From NCBI RefSeq assembly GCF_900215605.1, contig NZ_OBEL01000001.1, forward strand, positions 2,083,822 through 2,147,821: DNA of 64,000 nucleotides. Direction: 5' to 3'. Under the pieces are notes generated by a model that saw nothing but the letters and a program-made list of their open reading frames with translations, was not told the origin of the DNA and ran no database searches. Source of the DNA: Cohaesibacter gelatinilyticus (GTDB lineage: Bacteria > Pseudomonadota > Alphaproteobacteria > Rhizobiales > Cohaesibacteraceae). Positions 61,336-64,000 of this stretch are shown in pieces. Each line of letters opens with the position of its first letter. Position 1 is the stretch's first letter. Made by a program: the position numbers and the translations under genes.

Positions 61336-62229
61336 ATGTTTGGAGCCGAAATTGCTGCTCTTGCTGCTGCTGCGACTTGGGCCCTTGCCGGGCTTCTTTC
61401 TGTCAATCCGGTAGAAAAGCTTGGTTCCATTGCCTTCAATCGCATCCGCATGACGCTGGTCGCAGTGATGCTGATCGCCTATACAACCATCATTGGAACA
61501 TGGGATACCATTCACTGGAACCAGATGAACGCCATTGTATGGAGTGCCATGATCGGCATTGTTCTCGGTGATACTGCACTCTTCATCGCCATGCGACGCC
61601 TTGGACCACGCAGATCCGGTATCCTTTTTGCCACCAATGCCCCAATGGCTACACTGTTATCCTGGTTCATCTTCAGCGAAATCCTCAGTTGGCCCGAGCT
61701 GATTGGCACGCTTTTGGTGATTGGTGGTGTGATGCTGGCCATTCTATTTGGAAAACGCAAAGACCAGATCCACAAATGGGAAAGCATCAAAGGTCTTTTA
61801 TGGATCGGTGTTATCTGGGGGTTATTGGCCGCTGCTGGTCAGGCAGTTGGCTCACTGATCATCAAGCCAACTCTTCTGGAAGGTGCAGACCCGGTAGCCG
61901 TCTCCGCAATTCGAGTGGCAATCTCAGCAGTCAGTCTTATTGTTGTAGGCCTGCTTCCCATTCAATCGGTCAAACCACTTGGCAAACTGGATCTCTCATC
62001 CTTCCTGCAAATTGCAGGATCAGGCCTGATTGCCATGGGCATTGGCATGACCTTGCTGCTCTATGCCTTCTCCATTGGCGAAATCGGTATCGTTGCCTCT
62101 TTGTCCGCCACATCTCCGGTCATGATGCTGCCAATTCTCTGGATCAAAACCGGTGAGCGCCCCGCACTGGGTGCCTGGATTGGTGCTGCCCTGGTTGTCA
62201 TCGGCTCGGCTTTGATCTTCCTTTACTGA
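61336..62229 (+). CDS. EamA/DMT superfamily transporter
   Basis: The 297-residue protein has about ten transmembrane segments arranged as two EamA repeats (about 3-137 and 155-297). The second repeat begins GLLWIGVIWGLLAAAGQAVG and ends with GAWIGAALVVIGSALIFLY. GGAGG lies 6 bases before the ATG. Members export amino acids, nucleosides or other metabolites; no substrate can be assigned. It stands alone, convergent with the HMG-CoA lyase gene. Confidence 0.9.
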   Translation: MFGAEIAALAAAATWALAGLLSVNPVEKLGSIAFNRIRMTLVAVMLIAYTTIIGTWDTIHWNQMNAIVWSAMIGIVLGDTALFIAMRRLGPRRSGILFATNAPMATLLSWFIFSEILSWPELIGTLLVIGGVMLAILFGKRKDQIHKWESIKGLLWIGVIWGLLAAAGQAVGSLIIKPTLLEGADPVAVSAIRVAISAVSLIVVGLLPIQSVKPLGKLDLSSFLQIAGSGLIAMGIGMTLLLYAFSIGEIGIVASLSATSPVMMLPILWIKTGERPALGAWIGAALVVIGSALIFLY

Positions 62230-62286
62230 TCATCCAGCAAGAAACTGGTCGACACAGTGCAACACTATTGAAAGAGACCAGAGATA

Positions 62287-63156
62287 TTACTCACAGTCTC
62301 CCGCCAAGCCCTGTGTTCCCAATACATCACGTAACAGTTCAATCAATTTTGAATGGTCGATATGTGTTTCAATTTTTTGCTGCTCAAACCATTGGACAAC
62401 AGTCTCGGTAGCAACGTTTCCAGAAGCGCCTGGAGCATAGGGACAGCCACCAAGCCCGCCTATCGAAGTGTCAAATACCCGAATACCTTTTTCCAAGCAT
62501 TCCTGTATATTCTCCAATGCTCGACCACCAGTATCGTGGAAATGCCCGGCTAGACAATTGGCAGGTACAATCGATAAAACCGCATCAAGCATTGCTCGAA
62601 CAGATGTTGGGCTCCCTCTACCGACGGTATCACCCAAAGACACCTCATAGCAGCCCATTTCAAGCAGGTGTTCCGTCACCATCGCAACCGCATTCGGACT
62701 GACCGACCCTTCATATGGACAATCCGTCACACAAGAAACATACCCCCTGACCGGTAGGGAGCAATCTTTTGCAAACTCCAGCACCGGAGCAAAGCGGTCC
62801 ATGCTTTTCGCAATAGAACAATTGATATTTCGCTGGCTGAAAGTTTCTGATGCAGAGGCAAAAATAGCGACTTCATCCGCGCCCGCCGCAATTGCAGCTT
62901 CACATCCACGCATATTGGGAACAAGAGCAGAATAAACAGTGTCATCCTTTCTCTCAATTCCCGCAAAGACCTCTGCAGCATCTGCCAATTGCGGCACCCA
63001 TTTGGGAGAAACAAAGCTGCTAACTTCAATTTTTTTCAGACCTGCTTCTGAAAGTGCATTCACCAGATCAATTTTGTTTTCAGTCGCGATTTGCCTAGGT
63101 TCATTCTGCAAACCATCACGCGGACCAACCTCAAAGAGGGTAACTTGGTCGACCAT
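62287..63156 (-). CDS. mvaB: hydroxymethylglutaryl-CoA lyase
   Basis: The 289-residue TIM-barrel enzyme has the catalytic R13 and D14 in VGPRDGLQNE, SFVSPKWVPQ (about 47), the metal-ligand histidines in GHFHDTGGRAL (about 205), and the active-site cysteine loop GGLGGCPYAPGASGN (about 233-247). It splits HMG-CoA to acetoacetate and acetyl-CoA, the last step of leucine catabolism. A methylthio- or citramalyl-CoA-type lyase is a less likely alternative. It follows the TRAP permease gene by 4 bases, so the pair forms one operon. Confidence 0.93.
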   Translation of the reverse strand: MVDQVTLFEVGPRDGLQNEPRQIATENKIDLVNALSEAGLKKIEVSSFVSPKWVPQLADAAEVFAGIERKDDTVYSALVPNMRGCEAAIAAGADEVAIFASASETFSQRNINCSIAKSMDRFAPVLEFAKDCSLPVRGYVSCVTDCPYEGSVSPNAVAMVTEHLLEMGCYEVSLGDTVGRGSPTSVRAMLDAVLSIVPANCLAGHFHDTGGRALENIQECLEKGIRVFDTSIGGLGGCPYAPGASGNVATETVVQWFEQQKIETHIDHSKLIELLRDVLGTQGLAGDCE

Positions 63157-63160
63157 AAAT

Positions 63161-64000
63161 CTATCTCACATCACGAATTTGCTCAGGAAGCCAGGTCACA
63201 AGATCAGGAAAGATAAGGAAGAGGCCCAGAACCAGAATTTGCAGGGCAAAAAACGGAATAACTCCGCGATAGACAGTTCCAATACTGATACCTTTGGGAA
63301 GCACCCCTTTTAGATAAAACAAGGTATAGCCAAAGGGCGGCGTGATATACGCCATCTGCGCCGTGATCATGAAAAGAACACCAAACCAAAGCGGCTCATA
63401 TCCCAAAGCTTTGACAATTGGCAGAAAGACCGGAACACAAAGAAGGATGATACCAATCTCATCCAGGAAAAGGCCGAGAAAGACCAAAATCAGCAACATG
63501 GTCAATAGGATGACAATCGGGGCTGCATCCAGATTTTCAACAAAACCCAAAATCGAATCCGGCCCCCCGGTTGCAACAAAAACAGATATGAATGCACGCG
63601 CGCCAATGGTGATCCAGAGGATCATGGCTGTAACGCGCAAGGTATCTGAAGCTGCGTCAGAAAGTATGGAAAATTTGAACCGTCCTGAGAACAGGACAGA
63701 TAAAAAGGCACCGAATACCCCAACCGCTGCTGCCTCGGTTGGAGTTGCCAAACCAAGATATATTGACCCAAGCACAGAGATGATCACCAAAAAAGGCAGC
63801 ACCAACGCCTTGAGGCTCAGAAGTTTCTCAGAAAGCGGGATAGTTCTGGAATGCTCAGGTTTTGGCGCCAAATCTCCATTCAAACCCACACGTAGAATAA
63901 TGTAGAGACAATAAACCGTGGCCAGAACCAGACCGGGAACAATGCACGCAACAAACATCTGCCCGATGGAGATTTGTGCAGTGATTGCATAAACGATGGT
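63161..64000 (-). CDS. dctM: TRAP transporter large permease (DctM), N-terminus beyond window edge
   Basis: The frame continues without a stop to the right edge, so the first part of the gene is missing; 279 codons are present. The protein is highly hydrophobic, with DctM features such as ISIGQMFVACIVPGLVLA, LGLATPTEAAAVGVFGA, LGLFLDEIGIILLCVPVFLPI and QMAYITPPFGYTLFYLKG. It is the membrane component that imports an organic acid using a sodium or proton gradient and a periplasmic binding protein, which should be encoded to the right. Coupling to HMG-CoA lyase suggests a carboxylate feeding that pathway. Confidence 0.9.
   Translation of the reverse strand, partial: TIVYAITAQISIGQMFVACIVPGLVLATVYCLYIILRVGLNGDLAPKPEHSRTIPLSEKLLSLKALVLPFLVIISVLGSIYLGLATPTEAAAVGVFGAFLSVLFSGRFKFSILSDAASDTLRVTAMILWITIGARAFISVFVATGGPDSILGFVENLDAAPIVILLTMLLILVFLGLFLDEIGIILLCVPVFLPIVKALGYEPLWFGVLFMITAQMAYITPPFGYTLFYLKGVLPKGISIGTVYRGVIPFFALQILVLGLFLIFPDLVTWLPEQIRDVR

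Overview
The window comes from the chromosome of an alphaproteobacterium, most likely of the order Hyphomicrobiales (Rhizobiales). The support is a canonical alphaproteobacterial dcw cluster followed by lpxC, bamD, recN and ligA, a GapR (DUF2312) gene, DUF1036, DUF1244 and AsmA-type proteins, a 41-residue L36 without zinc cysteines, an alphaproteobacterial RNase P RNA, and CtrA-like sites upstream of division genes. The base composition is moderate and looks like that of a marine genus such as Cohaesibacter or Pseudovibrio, but the genus is only a guess. I saw no tRNA, rRNA, insertion sequence, prophage or CRISPR array.

Layout. 1-3.6 kb (minus): an AsmA-family protein cut by the left edge, preceded by an FAD-linked D-lactate/glycolate-type dehydrogenase. 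3.9-11.6 kb (mostly plus): ClC transporter, UvrD/PcrA helicase, PrmA, a 55-residue unknown protein on the minus strand, and an M24 aminopeptidase P. 11.6-16.5 kb (minus): ligA, recN, bamD. 16.8-37.5 kb (minus): lpxC, then the dcw cluster, read in the transcription direction as mraZ-rsmH-ftsL-ftsI-murE-murF-mraY-murD-ftsW-murG-murC-murB, then a terminator, then ddl-ftsQ-ftsA-ftsZ and another terminator. Most neighbours overlap by 4 bases, so the cluster looks like two tightly coupled transcripts that make peptidoglycan precursors and the divisome core.

37.5-51.4 kb is more varied: a LysE exporter, rnpB, a MocR-type regulator divergent from a PNPOx-like protein, an AmiD-like amidase with a TerB/DnaJ protein, a winged-helix regulator divergent from a fused 5-oxoprolinase/hydantoinase, a cupin, a NIPSNAP protein, an extensin-like lipoprotein, an amidase, an AlkD-like protein, and an unlisted 25-residue membrane peptide. 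51.5-57.4 kb (minus) is a methionine-cycle unit: an ArsR-methyltransferase fusion, metF and metH, with a perfect palindrome in front of the regulator. 57.5-60.7 kb holds gapR, DUF1244, DUF1036, pyk and rpmJ. 61.3-64 kb holds a DMT permease and, on the minus strand, HMG-CoA lyase behind a TRAP large permease that runs off the right edge.

The coding content is mostly core and familiar. The less ordinary signals are in non-coding DNA: a five-unit MraZ box array and a long leader hairpin in front of mraZ, CtrA-like sites in front of both dcw transcripts, a terminator-like hairpin at the very start of the rpmJ leader that is complementary to its ribosome binding region, and candidate operators for three divergent or autoregulated regulators. 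All positions and motifs were read by eye; no search or folding program was run.
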